Positions 31,552-39,645 of a stretch of 64,000 nucleotides of DNA are shown piece after piece; within the stretch, counting starts at the first letter, position 1, and each line of letters starts with the position of its first letter. The notes below the pieces were generated by a model. That model was not told the DNA's origin and searched no databases. It worked only from the letters and a program-made list of their open reading frames with translations. The DNA lies in the NCBI RefSeq assembly GCF_000722545.1, contig NZ_JNVM01000020.1:62001-126000 (forward strand), read 5' to 3'. Position numbers and translations under genes: made by a program. The DNA comes from Paenibacillus tyrphae. GTDB taxonomy: Bacteria; Bacillota; Bacilli; Paenibacillales; NBRC-103111.

Positions 31552-32223
31552 ATGAACGTTCAGCAGTTCGGAGCCTATTTAAAAAGCCTAAGAGAAGCCA
31601 AAGGGCTGACGCTTACCCAATTGGGCGATCGGATCGGCTACTCGAACCCTTATTTGTCCCAGATCGAAACAGGCAAGAAAAAAAACATGCCCTCGCCCGG
31701 ACTGCTGGAAAAGCTGGTCGAGCCGCTCGGCGTCGAGTATGCCGACCTGATGGCTGCTGCCGGTTATCGGAAGCTTGCCGACACCCACAAGTACCGGCAG
31801 GCGTTCCAGGACCTGCTCGATATTCTCGGTATTGACCTCGACGGGATCGTTCAAGCCCTTCCCATCATTCCCCGGGCGGCCATCAAACGATTGGAGCAGG
31901 ATTATCGGCCGTTCTTTGGCGACGATTTCGAGATTACGCCGGACACGCTACAAGCATTGCTTCAGCAAGATCCGCCGAAGGTCGAAATTTACAAGCTGAT
32001 CGGCCAATTGGAAAGCATGGCGGAGCAGTTCCGAACAATAGGAGCGGACGCGGAAAAAACCGATACCCAGACGCTTGAGCATCTGTACGATATCGGCAAA
32101 TCGCTCCAATATATTGACGGCCTCCAATACAACGGCCACTTGCTTACCGATCAAGACCGGCAGCGCATTCTCGGGATGCTCAAGCTGCTGTTCCCTCAAT
32201 ACGAGGAGCAGTCCAACGATTGA
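31552..32223 (+). CDS. XRE-family transcriptional regulator
   Basis: 223 residues. HTH_XRE domain at about 1-60 (FGAYLKSLREAKGLTLTQLG, GYSNPYLSQIETGKKKNMPS). The 160-residue C-terminal part is helical, with no protease, peptide-binding TPR or metal site that I recognise. AAGGA lies 9 bases before the ATG. It is divergent from the ArpU-like gene with a shared inverted-repeat region, suggesting autorepression and repression of that gene. There is no adjacent peptidase, unlike the other repressor in this block. Confidence 0.83.
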   Translation: MNVQQFGAYLKSLREAKGLTLTQLGDRIGYSNPYLSQIETGKKKNMPSPGLLEKLVEPLGVEYADLMAAAGYRKLADTHKYRQAFQDLLDILGIDLDGIVQALPIIPRAAIKRLEQDYRPFFGDDFEITPDTLQALLQQDPPKVEIYKLIGQLESMAEQFRTIGADAEKTDTQTLEHLYDIGKSLQYIDGLQYNGHLLTDQDRQRILGMLKLLFPQYEEQSND

Positions 32224-32232
32224 GAAATGGCG

Positions 32233-33465
32233 TTACTGATGTTCGCTCTCCAACAAAGCCCCTTTTTTCCGAAGCTGCAGTTGCACGAAACCGTACGCGG
32301 ATGAAACGAGAAGCACACAGCCGGAGACGATGTAAACCAAACGAACGCCGATAACGTCTGTTACGATTCCGATCACGGCAATGGAGAGCATCGAGATGAG
32401 CTGGACCAAGGTAGACCGGGCTGCCGACACTTTAAGCAAGGTATGCTCGTTCGAGCTATTTTGAATCATCGACTCTTGCGCCAGATCGCGGATTTGATAA
32501 GCCGGCCCCATCAACAGGACGAGCAGCAGCGCCAGCATGCTGTTCGATACAAAGCCGTACAGCAGCGTCAGCAGCCCGAACAGAGACGCTCCCAGCAGCA
32601 TACTTGCCGTTAACCTTCCCCGCATCCGACGGGAAAGCCGAAGGACGATCAAGCCGCCGACGATGGTACCTAAATAGTAACCGCCGTTAATGTACCCCCA
32701 CCAAGCTTCACCTTCGTGCAGAGCCTCTTTGACAAAAGTTAACGTGACGGCTCCGATCCAGATCGTGCCGACCCAAGATTCGATTAGATCCATCATGACA
32801 AGGACGCGCAGTCCTTCATGCCTGTAAAGAATTTTCCAGCCTGCCGTTAATCCGGCAACAAATCCTTGTTCGGTTTGAAGCCCTGCCAGTTCATGCTTCT
32901 TCCCGTGCCGCTTCAACAGGAACATGCATCCGATCGATACGACGAGCAGCGCAAAAGTAATCCCAAGCGCGGCGCCTTGGCCCAAAACAGACAGTAGTAC
33001 GCCCCCCAGACTCCACCCGGCAAATTGGAACGTTTGGTCCACCGTCGACAGCAAGCCGATCGCTCTCACCCGCTCCTTCTCGGGCACGACGGCCCGGAGC
33101 AACGAGCTTTTCACAGGCGAGAACCAGCCATTGAAAAAAGAAATGATCGCGAGCAGCACCATGATGACAATCAAGCTCAAGGCGGAAACGTCCTGCGTCA
33201 GCATCAGCGCAAGAAGCAGGAGAATTACCAGCTGCGTCGTTTGCGAAAAGATTAGCAGCGCGGGTAGCCGAAACCGGTCGGAAAACGACGGCAAAACAAC
33301 GCCGCTGACCATTCGTGAAATGGCGCTGATTAGCGTCACGGCAGCAGACAAAGCCGTCGAACCGGTCTGCGCATACAGATGCATGACCACAACCATCGTA
33401 TAGAGCGCAAAGCCAAGATTTGTTGCCGTTTGGCTGACCAATAAAGCGTAAAATGAACGGTTCAA
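32233..33465 (-). CDS. MFS transporter (drug-efflux-like)
   Basis: 410 residues from a TTG start with GGGGG 7 bases upstream; an ATG eight codons earlier has no site. About 12 hydrophobic segments are visible. The loop after TM2 has VVLPSFSDRFRLPALL, the MFS motif-A position, and an amphipathic central loop lies near residues 190-215. Substrate cannot be inferred. It ends nine bases from the convergent XRE gene. Confidence 0.85.
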   Translation of the reverse strand: MNRSFYALLVSQTATNLGFALYTMVVVMHLYAQTGSTALSAAVTLISAISRMVSGVVLPSFSDRFRLPALLIFSQTTQLVILLLLALMLTQDVSALSLIVIMVLLAIISFFNGWFSPVKSSLLRAVVPEKERVRAIGLLSTVDQTFQFAGWSLGGVLLSVLGQGAALGITFALLVVSIGCMFLLKRHGKKHELAGLQTEQGFVAGLTAGWKILYRHEGLRVLVMMDLIESWVGTIWIGAVTLTFVKEALHEGEAWWGYINGGYYLGTIVGGLIVLRLSRRMRGRLTASMLLGASLFGLLTLLYGFVSNSMLALLLVLLMGPAYQIRDLAQESMIQNSSNEHTLLKVSAARSTLVQLISMLSIAVIGIVTDVIGVRLVYIVSGCVLLVSSAYGFVQLQLRKKGALLESEHQ

Positions 33466-33663
33466 GCGCAATCCCCCGCAGAATAACATACTTTTTATAC
33501 TTATATGTATGTTAAGTGTGCAGGATTTATTATATAGGCGTCGGCTTGAGGAAGCAATACAATTTGGTGCAAAGCTGACTTGAGCACTCCGCCAAAGGAC
33601 CGCACAAAAAGAAACAGACCACTCCTAGTAACGAGGTGATCTGTCCCGCATACAATAACTGCT

Positions 33664-33692
33664 TGATTTTTCTCCAGTACTGTGCGATAATT
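33664..33692 (+). promoter_or_regulatory. tRNA-Gly promoter
   Basis: TTGATT, 17-base spacer, GATAAT; the predicted start is about 10 bases before the tRNA. Confidence 0.7.
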
Positions 33693-33708
33693 CCAATACA
33701 ACTTCCTG

Positions 33709-33779
33709 CGGGTGTAGTTCAATGGTAGAACTCCAGCTTCCCAAGCTGGTGGCGTGGGTTCGATTCCCATCACCCGCTT
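33709..33779 (+). tRNA. tRNA-Gly (anticodon CCC)
   Basis: A 71-nt cloverleaf: acceptor GCGGGTG/CACCCGC, D arm with TAGTTCAATGGTAGA, anticodon stem CCAGC/GCTGG with loop TTCCCAA (anticodon CCC), and T arm GTGGGTTCGATTCCCAT. CCA is not encoded. It has its own promoter and terminator and stands alone. Confidence 0.96.
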
Positions 33780-33786
33780 ACAAGAA

Positions 33787-33813
33787 AAACCCTTGAAAAT
33801 TCAAGGGTTTTTC
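33787..33813 (+). terminator. Bidirectional terminator after tRNA-Gly
   Basis: AAACCCTTGAA/TTCAAGGGTTT perfect 11-bp stem with T-rich and A-rich flanks; it also suits the end of the leftward lepB transcript. Confidence 0.85.
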
Positions 33814-33846
33814 TTATTTTGCAAAATTACCTTCATCCCCACCCCG

Positions 33847-34371
33847 CTACTTAATCTCCCCGAACTGATCGAACGGGTAGTAACGGAACAGCGCCTTGCC
33901 GACAAGCTTGCTTTTGTTCACGAACGGCGTCGGCCATAGATGCGAATCCAGACTGTCGTTGCGGTTATCGCCAAGGAACAAATATTTCCCTTCCGGCACT
34001 TGAACCGGGCCAAACTGGTATTTCATCGGCTCCTTCACATATGGCTCGTCCACCTTCTCGCCATTGCGATACAGCGCGCCGTCCTTCACTTCAATCGTAT
34101 CGCCCGGCAATCCGATCAGCCGTTTGATGTAGCGTTTGTCTTCTTCTCCCTTGAGCGGCGGATAAAAGACAACGATGTCTCCGAACTTAAAATCGGTTAG
34201 TGCGACCATCTTTTCCACAAACACTTTATCGTCGAGCTGAATGGTTGGCAGCATCGAACCGGTCGGCACCTTCATCCCCTGTGCTACGTACGTGTTGAAC
34301 GAAAAGCTGATGATGACGGCCAAGCCAAGCGGCGCTATCCATTCCTTCGCCCATCGCATCATTCGGTTCAA
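33847..34371 (-). CDS. lepB: Signal peptidase I
   Basis: This membrane serine protease removes Sec/Tat signal peptides on the outer face. About 174 residues from a TTG codon 6 bases after AGGGAG; an ATG pair three codons later is the main alternative. One N-terminal membrane helix (LGLAVIISFSFNTYVAQG) is followed by the box containing the catalytic serine (PTGSMLPTIQ), the lysine box KRYIKRLIGLPGD, and the C-terminal GDNRNDSLDSH box. This Ser-Lys dyad and the short size are typical of Gram-positive Sip enzymes. Confidence 0.93.
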   Translation of the reverse strand: MNRMMRWAKEWIAPLGLAVIISFSFNTYVAQGMKVPTGSMLPTIQLDDKVFVEKMVALTDFKFGDIVVFYPPLKGEEDKRYIKRLIGLPGDTIEVKDGALYRNGEKVDEPYVKEPMKYQFGPVQVPEGKYLFLGDNRNDSLDSHLWPTPFVNKSKLVGKALFRYYPFDQFGEIK

Positions 34372-34482
34372 GAGCTTCTCCCTCGCCTTCTCAACGTCGT
34401 TTCTCTTAACTATACCGGATACGGAGGGAAGGAGTATTAAAATAACCTTAAAATGAGAAACCGCCGACCGTTGGCCGTACAT

Positions 34483-34511
34483 TTGAAGCAAGCTAACGAA
34501 TTAGGTACAAT
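34483..34511 (+). promoter_or_regulatory. Promoter of the aldo/keto reductase gene
   Basis: TTGAAG, 17-base spacer, TACAAT, about 45 bases upstream of the start codon. Confidence 0.65.
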
Positions 34512-34554
34512 CAGGGGGAAGTGCAAAATCATTCGCTTGAGGAGGGAATTATCG

Positions 34555-35484
34555 ATGAAATACCGGAAGCTGGGCAAAACAAACATGAAGGTGTCCGTCA
34601 TCGGCGTCGGCACATGGCAGTTCGGCGGAGAATGGGGCAAGCCGTTTACCCAGGAGGAAGCGGATGCGATTCTGGACGAAGCCAAAGCGTGCGGCATCAA
34701 CCTGATCGACACCGCGGAATGCTACGGGGACCATACGTCCGAATCGCTCATCGGAAGCTACATTTCCCGGGGCCGGCGCGAAGACTGGGTCATTGCCACC
34801 AAGTTCGGGCATAAATTTCACGCCCATCTAGACCGGAGTCAGGAATGGTCGCCGCAAGCAGTGCTGGCACAGCTCGATGCCTCGCTCAAAGCGCTCCGGA
34901 CGGACTACATAGATCTTTATCAGTTTCATTCGGGCACAGATGAAGCCTTCGATCAGGACGAGCTGTGGACCTTGCTGGATAAACAAGTACAGGCGGGAAA
35001 AATACGGCACCTCGGCACGTCCATCGGCAGCAACGACAACCTCCATCAGACGGACGCCTCAGAGCGCGTGAACTCGAAAGTGATTCAAGTCGTTTACAAC
35101 CGACTCGACCGCAAGCCCGAGGAGCGAGTCTTCCCGTCCTGCGAGCGTCAAGGACTCGGCGTGCTGGCGCGCGTGCCGCTGGCCAGCGGCTACCTGAGCG
35201 GCAAATACAATCCCGGCGCCTCGTTCGCGGAGAACGACGTCCGCCATCGGCACGACCAGGAGCAAACGCGGCTGAAGCTGGAGGAAGTAAAGCGCATCCG
35301 CGAGCACGAAGTGCCGGAGGGCATGGATATGGCGACGTGGGCGCTGGCTTGGTGCCTGAAGCATCCTGCGGTCAGCGCGGTGATCCCGGGCTGCAAAAGC
35401 CGCCAGCAAGTCATCTCCAACGCTGCTGCCGCGAGGTATGTCGGCGAAGGTCACCCGCAGGCTTGGCAGGAAGCGAACGCCTGA
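34555..35484 (+). CDS. Aldo/keto reductase
   Basis: 309-residue TIM-barrel oxidoreductase using NAD(P)H. The AKR motifs are present: YRKLGKTNMKVSVIGVGTW at the N terminus, LIDTAECYGDHTSESLIG with the catalytic Asp and Tyr, WVIATKFGHKFH with the catalytic Lys, and a C-terminal VIPGCKSRQQVISNA cofactor motif. GAGGAGGG lies 8 bases before the ATG; upstream in-frame codons are not supported. Substrate is unknown. It is monocistronic with its own promoter. Confidence 0.92.
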   Translation: MKYRKLGKTNMKVSVIGVGTWQFGGEWGKPFTQEEADAILDEAKACGINLIDTAECYGDHTSESLIGSYISRGRREDWVIATKFGHKFHAHLDRSQEWSPQAVLAQLDASLKALRTDYIDLYQFHSGTDEAFDQDELWTLLDKQVQAGKIRHLGTSIGSNDNLHQTDASERVNSKVIQVVYNRLDRKPEERVFPSCERQGLGVLARVPLASGYLSGKYNPGASFAENDVRHRHDQEQTRLKLEEVKRIREHEVPEGMDMATWALAWCLKHPAVSAVIPGCKSRQQVISNAAAARYVGEGHPQAWQEANA

Positions 35485-35529
35485 GCACCCGAGCCGGTCG
35501 CTCCACGCCTCCCAGAAGTCCCCGCCTCC

Positions 35530-35585
35530 AAAAAATAAACAAGCGTTCCGGCCCTCGTATTGGACGAGGCTGGAACGCTTCTTTG
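35530..35585. terminator. Bidirectional terminator between AKR and GGDEF-EAL genes
   Basis: AAGCGTTCC (35541-35549) pairs with GGAACGCTT (35572-35580) around a second inner stem; A-rich flank on the left gives a strong T run for the leftward gene. Confidence 0.83.
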
Positions 35586-35591
35586 TTTCCG

Positions 35592-37328
35592 TCAAGCGGG
35601 AGGCCGCAGCATCAAATCGGTAAATTCGTGTGCCGGAACCGGCTTGCTGTAAATATAGCCTTGAATTTCCCTGCATTTGATATCGAGCAGGAAGGAGAGC
35701 TGCTCCTCCGTCTCGACCCCTTCGGCAATCACGTTCAGCTTTAGGCTGAGCGCCATAGCCATAATCGCTTGGACGATGGCAGCATCGTCGGGATCGACCG
35801 TAATGTCGCGGACGAACTGCTGTGCAATTTTGAGCTTGTCGATCGGAAACTTCTTGAGATAATTGAGGGACGAATAGCCGGTGCCGAAATCGTCCATTGA
35901 GATATGTACACCGAGCTCGCGCAAGGTTTGCAGCTTTTGAATGACTTGATCCACATGGTACATCGCAATACCTTCGGTAATTTCCAGCTCCAAATACCGC
36001 GGCTCCAGCCCGCTTTCCTGCAGCGCATCGAGAACGACTTGGACGAAATCGTGCTGGTGAAACTGAATCGGGGAGATGTTCACCGCCATCTTCAGCGGCG
36101 GATACCCGGCGAGCTGCCATGCCTTGTTCTGCTTACAGGCCGTGCGCAGTACCCATTGTCCGATCGGAATGATCAATCCCGTCTCTTCGGCCAGCGGAAT
36201 AAATTCACCCGGCGAGATAAAGCCAAGCCGCGGATGATTCCAACGGATCAGCGCTTCCATTCCGTTCATGCGGGACGTGAAAATATCGACCTGCGGCTGG
36301 TAATACAGGACGAACTCCTCCTGCTCCAGCGCTTTGTTCAGCCACTCTTCCATCACCAGCTTCTGAATGACCGTATCGTTCATCTCGGCCTTGTAGAACT
36401 GGTAGCCATTTTTCCCGAGCTCCTTGGCCCGGTACATGGCTGTATCGGCATTTTTCATGAGCGTAATGGGATCTTCCCCGTCCTGCGGATACATCGCGAT
36501 TCCGATACTGCACCCCACACGAAGCTCGTGGCCATCTATCGCAAAGGGCTGGCTGAGCAGATGAATAATTTTATTTGCCATCTTCTCGGCATCTTCCGAC
36601 TGTGACGCATCCTTGATCAGCACGGTGAATTCGTCCCCGCCCTGCCGCGATACGCTATCGTCTGCCTGCAGCCCGCTTTTGAGCCGCTCCGCCGCCTCCG
36701 TCAACAGAAGGTCGCCGAACGCATGGCCGAACGTATCGTTGACGTTCTTAAACCGGTCCAGATCGATGAACATGACGGACAGCTTGCTCCCCGACAGCTT
36801 TGCCGCCTGAATCGACATGCCGACGGTTTGTTGGAACTTCTGGCGGTTCGGCAGCCCGGTCAGCATATCGTGATAGGCGAGGTACGTAAGCTGCCGTACC
36901 GTAAACTCCCGGTTGCGCATATCCGTCAGCACAAAGTAAAGGATCGGCGTCATGAGCAGAGCGAGACCCGCCAAATCAGCCGTTGTTCCCATCCAGTCGA
37001 CGGTTTGCCCGGATGAATAGCGCACCGCCGATTCTACAATCTCTGCGAAAGCCATAATAACGATGGCCGGGACCAGCGCCCGAATCGGCTTGACGCTGTT
37101 TTTCCGAACGGACGCATTCAGGATCGGGGCGACCAACAGCACGATCAAGCCCGATGTCATGAAGTCCAACGGGTCATTAGGCACACCAAACAACTGTTTG
37201 AGCGAAAGCAGTACGATTTCCGCACCGGCCATGACGCACCACAGATGCAGAAGCGCACCGTGTCGGTACAGTTTATGCCGCCATTCCCGCAGCAGACCCA
37301 AACCTACAGGACTCCGGTTTTTTGCCAT
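35592..37328 (-). CDS. Membrane GGDEF-EAL c-di-GMP protein
   Basis: 578 residues. Four or so N-terminal membrane helices (about 25-135) form a sensor region. A GGDEF domain follows (about 150-310) with intact RQGGDEFTVL but no RxxD inhibitory site five residues before it. The EAL domain (about 325-575) has GMEALIRW, the conserved EITEG and DDFGTGYSS, and AEGVETEEQ. Both active sites look complete, so it may make or degrade c-di-GMP, the EAL signature suggesting phosphodiesterase activity. AGAGG lies 6 bases before the ATG. Confidence 0.92.
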   Translation of the reverse strand: MAKNRSPVGLGLLREWRHKLYRHGALLHLWCVMAGAEIVLLSLKQLFGVPNDPLDFMTSGLIVLLVAPILNASVRKNSVKPIRALVPAIVIMAFAEIVESAVRYSSGQTVDWMGTTADLAGLALLMTPILYFVLTDMRNREFTVRQLTYLAYHDMLTGLPNRQKFQQTVGMSIQAAKLSGSKLSVMFIDLDRFKNVNDTFGHAFGDLLLTEAAERLKSGLQADDSVSRQGGDEFTVLIKDASQSEDAEKMANKIIHLLSQPFAIDGHELRVGCSIGIAMYPQDGEDPITLMKNADTAMYRAKELGKNGYQFYKAEMNDTVIQKLVMEEWLNKALEQEEFVLYYQPQVDIFTSRMNGMEALIRWNHPRLGFISPGEFIPLAEETGLIIPIGQWVLRTACKQNKAWQLAGYPPLKMAVNISPIQFHQHDFVQVVLDALQESGLEPRYLELEITEGIAMYHVDQVIQKLQTLRELGVHISMDDFGTGYSSLNYLKKFPIDKLKIAQQFVRDITVDPDDAAIVQAIMAMALSLKLNVIAEGVETEEQLSFLLDIKCREIQGYIYSKPVPAHEFTDLMLRPPA

Positions 37329-37366
37329 GTCGATCCTCTGCTTCCTCTGATGAAGGGTTTTCTTTT

Positions 37367-37395
37367 ATTCTAATTCCCCAGAACCAAAAGAACAA
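37367..37395 (-). promoter_or_regulatory. Promoter of the GGDEF-EAL gene
   Basis: On the minus strand TTGTTC, a 17-base spacer and TAGAAT, about 35 bases before the start codon. Confidence 0.55.
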
Positions 37396-37472
37396 GAGAA
37401 TTTTAGTTATAAAGACCCATGATAATCGACATAAAACGATAATATTCAACATGATCTTGTTTGAAATTCCGA

Positions 37473-39140
37473 TCAATAAACTTGGAACGTATGTTCATAT
37501 ACCGTTTCGTCGTCATTGCTGTCCATAACCCGTACCTCCAGCTTCCAATGGCCGGGATAAGGCAAATAAGCTCCGCGCGCTTTGTACGTATGTCTTTTTA
37601 ACCCGAACGACTCCTCGAAGCTCACATCCTCCGTATATTCGACAGGCACCAAGAGCGGCGCAATTTCCGGATTGTCCGTCGCCTGCAGCTTCATGATCAC
37701 CTGCTTCGGTTTGCCGAGCTTTTCGGGCAGCCACACTTTTACGGCAAAATCGTTGACGCCCGGCACGTTCGGACTGATCTGCGCGGTCATATGAACCTTC
37801 TCGCCCATTACATGCCAGTTCATCGGTTCATTGGCCGGAAGCGGGGTTAAATAAGTAAATACACCGACGACGCCGACTATAAGCGTCATCAGCACGGCAT
37901 CGACGCCAAGCAGGCGGCCTGCCCCCCGTTCGCTGCTTTTACGGAACAAGAAGCGGATCAGTGCCGCAGTCACGACGACCAGTAGCACGAGCCCGGTTTT
38001 CGCCAGAAGCAGCTTGCCCCACCCTGTCTCCACGATATACCGTACGTCCGGGAGAAAAATGAACACGGTCAGCACGCCGGAGACGGTCAATAGCAAGATG
38101 CTGATTAGCGCTGCCGTAGAGAAGCGCGGAAGGAACCGTTTGCCCAGCTCCTTATCCGTCCGCCACAAGACGAACAGCATCAGTAAGCCTCCTACCCATA
38201 CCGAGGAGGCAGCCAGATGAAGCCAGTCCAGAACGAGCGTTTCGCTTTTCGGTTCGAAAGCGGCCGCATGCCCGAGGAGACTTTTGGCAAACCAGACGAG
38301 CGCAAGCCAGATATAGTCGAGAAAGACGCTACGGTGCAGGACAATAAAGGACAGCAGCGCCAGCAGCAGGCCTCCGAGCCAGGCGTAGCCGACCGTCGTT
38401 TGGGTGAACAAACGCAGCAGCCCTTCCGCTCCACCATCGCCGATCAGATCGCCCATATGCGCCCACATGAACAAAATATACGCGATCAAATAGAGCTGCT
38501 GCAGCCGTTCCGCCCACTGCCTTAGCCGGACGCGGGACGGATCTGTTTTTTCTCCGGGAGCGAACCAGCGCAGCCAGAGCAGCCAGCCCGTGAAACCGAG
38601 CAAAGCCAAATAAAACAAAATACGTGAGCCGAACTGCAGTACATCCTTCACTCCAAACGTACTCATCGGACCGTCGTGCCGGTGCAAATGCTCAATCGCG
38701 GGCGCGCTGCCGCTGACGCCCGACGGCTGGTCCAAACTTTGGCCGACCGCGAACAAATAAGTGCCGTCCACAGGATGCCCGTCCGCCGAGATGACGTGAT
38801 AAGTCACCACATAGATACCTTTGGCCAGTCCGGGCAAATCTAGGGTCAACGTTGTGCGGGTATCGTTTATCACGGCCGCTTTGTCCGTCACCTTGCGCTT
38901 GCTGCCGTCGTAAACCCTTAGATAGTACAGCCCCTCCTCCAGACGCTCGTTAAACGTCAAGACCACCTGCTCCGGCGGCTGCTTCAGCTCCGCGCCGCTT
39001 GCCGGAATCGTCTGCACAAGGGAGGCGTGCGCCCCGGCTGGAGCCGCGGACCCAAACAGGTACATGAAGCCGAAGCCGACGATTAGCAGCCATAAGGCGA
39101 GCCTCCTGTACGTCCCTCCCCAATTCCCTCTCCATTCCAT
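37473..39140 (-). CDS. CopC-CopD fusion copper protein (YcnJ-like)
   Basis: 555 residues. A signal-anchor (about 12-37, ending AAPAGA-H) exposes a mature N-terminal histidine, the copper ligand of CopC proteins; the CopC domain runs to about residue 135, with HVISADGHPVDGTY as the second copper motif. Eight or so membrane segments (about 165-440) form the CopD domain. The C-terminal 100 residues are an extracytoplasmic beta domain (AQISPNVPGVNDFAVKVWLP), as in YcnJ. Likely role: copper uptake or homeostasis. AGGAGGAG lies 6 bases before the ATG. No CsoR/YcnK-like regulator is adjacent. Confidence 0.9.
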   Translation of the reverse strand: MEWRGNWGGTYRRLALWLLIVGFGFMYLFGSAAPAGAHASLVQTIPASGAELKQPPEQVVLTFNERLEEGLYYLRVYDGSKRKVTDKAAVINDTRTTLTLDLPGLAKGIYVVTYHVISADGHPVDGTYLFAVGQSLDQPSGVSGSAPAIEHLHRHDGPMSTFGVKDVLQFGSRILFYLALLGFTGWLLWLRWFAPGEKTDPSRVRLRQWAERLQQLYLIAYILFMWAHMGDLIGDGGAEGLLRLFTQTTVGYAWLGGLLLALLSFIVLHRSVFLDYIWLALVWFAKSLLGHAAAFEPKSETLVLDWLHLAASSVWVGGLLMLFVLWRTDKELGKRFLPRFSTAALISILLLTVSGVLTVFIFLPDVRYIVETGWGKLLLAKTGLVLLVVVTAALIRFLFRKSSERGAGRLLGVDAVLMTLIVGVVGVFTYLTPLPANEPMNWHVMGEKVHMTAQISPNVPGVNDFAVKVWLPEKLGKPKQVIMKLQATDNPEIAPLLVPVEYTEDVSFEESFGLKRHTYKARGAYLPYPGHWKLEVRVMDSNDDETVYEHTFQVY

Positions 39141-39329
39141 TCGTTACTCCTCCTATCGTTCACCGGAGACCCGGTGTCATCATCCCATGACCTCAATTTT
39201 ATCAGCAAAAAAAGGCAGGTTTCCCATAGCCCATAGTAAATGTAGCATAAAACGCAATAACAAACCAAATTCGGCGTTTTTTCGCGGTTTTCTCCTAATC
39301 AATTGGCGATTCTCGGCCGAAATAATAGA

Positions 39330-39358
39330 TTGACAGCGAAGCGACGATGCGGTAAATT
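39330..39358 (+). promoter_or_regulatory. Promoter of the ribonucleotide reductase genes
   Basis: TTGACA, exactly 17 bases, TAAATT. Predicted start near 39365, about 20 bases ahead of the first NrdR box. Confidence 0.75.
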
Positions 39359-39381
39359 CATGATATTGCTTTGCAAAAACA

Positions 39382-39427
39382 ACTACATATTGTAGGTTCA
39401 AGAATCAAGAACTACGACATATTGTGG
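39382..39427 (+). promoter_or_regulatory. Two NrdR boxes
   Basis: ACTACATATTGTAG (39382-39395) and ACGACATATTGTGG (39414-39427) resemble the NrdR consensus and their centres are 32 bases apart, three helical turns, the usual NrdR spacing. They lie just downstream of the promoter, so NrdR would block transcription when (d)ATP is high. Confidence 0.82.
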
Positions 39428-39429
39428 AA

Positions 39430-39620
39430 ACTCGTTAGGGCACCGCTACGGTAATGAAGCCGTACCCGCACGGTTCGTCAGGCCCGATCGACGGCGAACC
39501 GGCAGAACGACAGGAATACGCTTCAGAAGCAGATACCCTGCGCGTTACCAGACATTTAACGCTTCATACGAAGCGTTAGTGGCATGCGTCTGCCTGCAAG
39601 GTGGCGGCATGCTTTTTCTT
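39430..39620 (+). promoter_or_regulatory. Long structured leader of unknown class upstream of nrdA
   Basis: About 190 transcribed bases without an ORF. Several hairpins can form: GCCGT/ACGGT and ACGGTTCG/CGAACCG share bases and exclude each other; GCGTT/AACGC and AACGCTTC/GAAGCGTT also compete; a final GCATGC...GCATGC hairpin is followed by TTTTT just upstream of the nrdA ribosome-binding site. The layout resembles an attenuator, but no known riboswitch core was recognised. Confidence 0.5.
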
Positions 39621-39645
39621 TGAACATTCCAGAGGAGCTGAATAC

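Noticed and set aside
33501..33773. 90-residue minus-strand ORF across the tRNA
   Set aside because: It is the antisense of tRNA-Gly (the M-G-I-E-P-T-P-P-A-W pattern is the standard artefact of reading a tRNA backwards) with no ribosome-binding site.
33709..33779. tRNA-Gly as the attachment site of the tail cluster
   Set aside because: No integrase gene and no matching tRNA 3'-end copy was seen near the other end of the cluster; the MFS and XRE genes lie between.
39590..39616. T-box element in the nrdA leader
   Set aside because: AAGGTGGCGGCATG only loosely resembles the T-box antiterminator bulge; no specifier loop or stem I was found and nrdA is not a tRNA-related gene.
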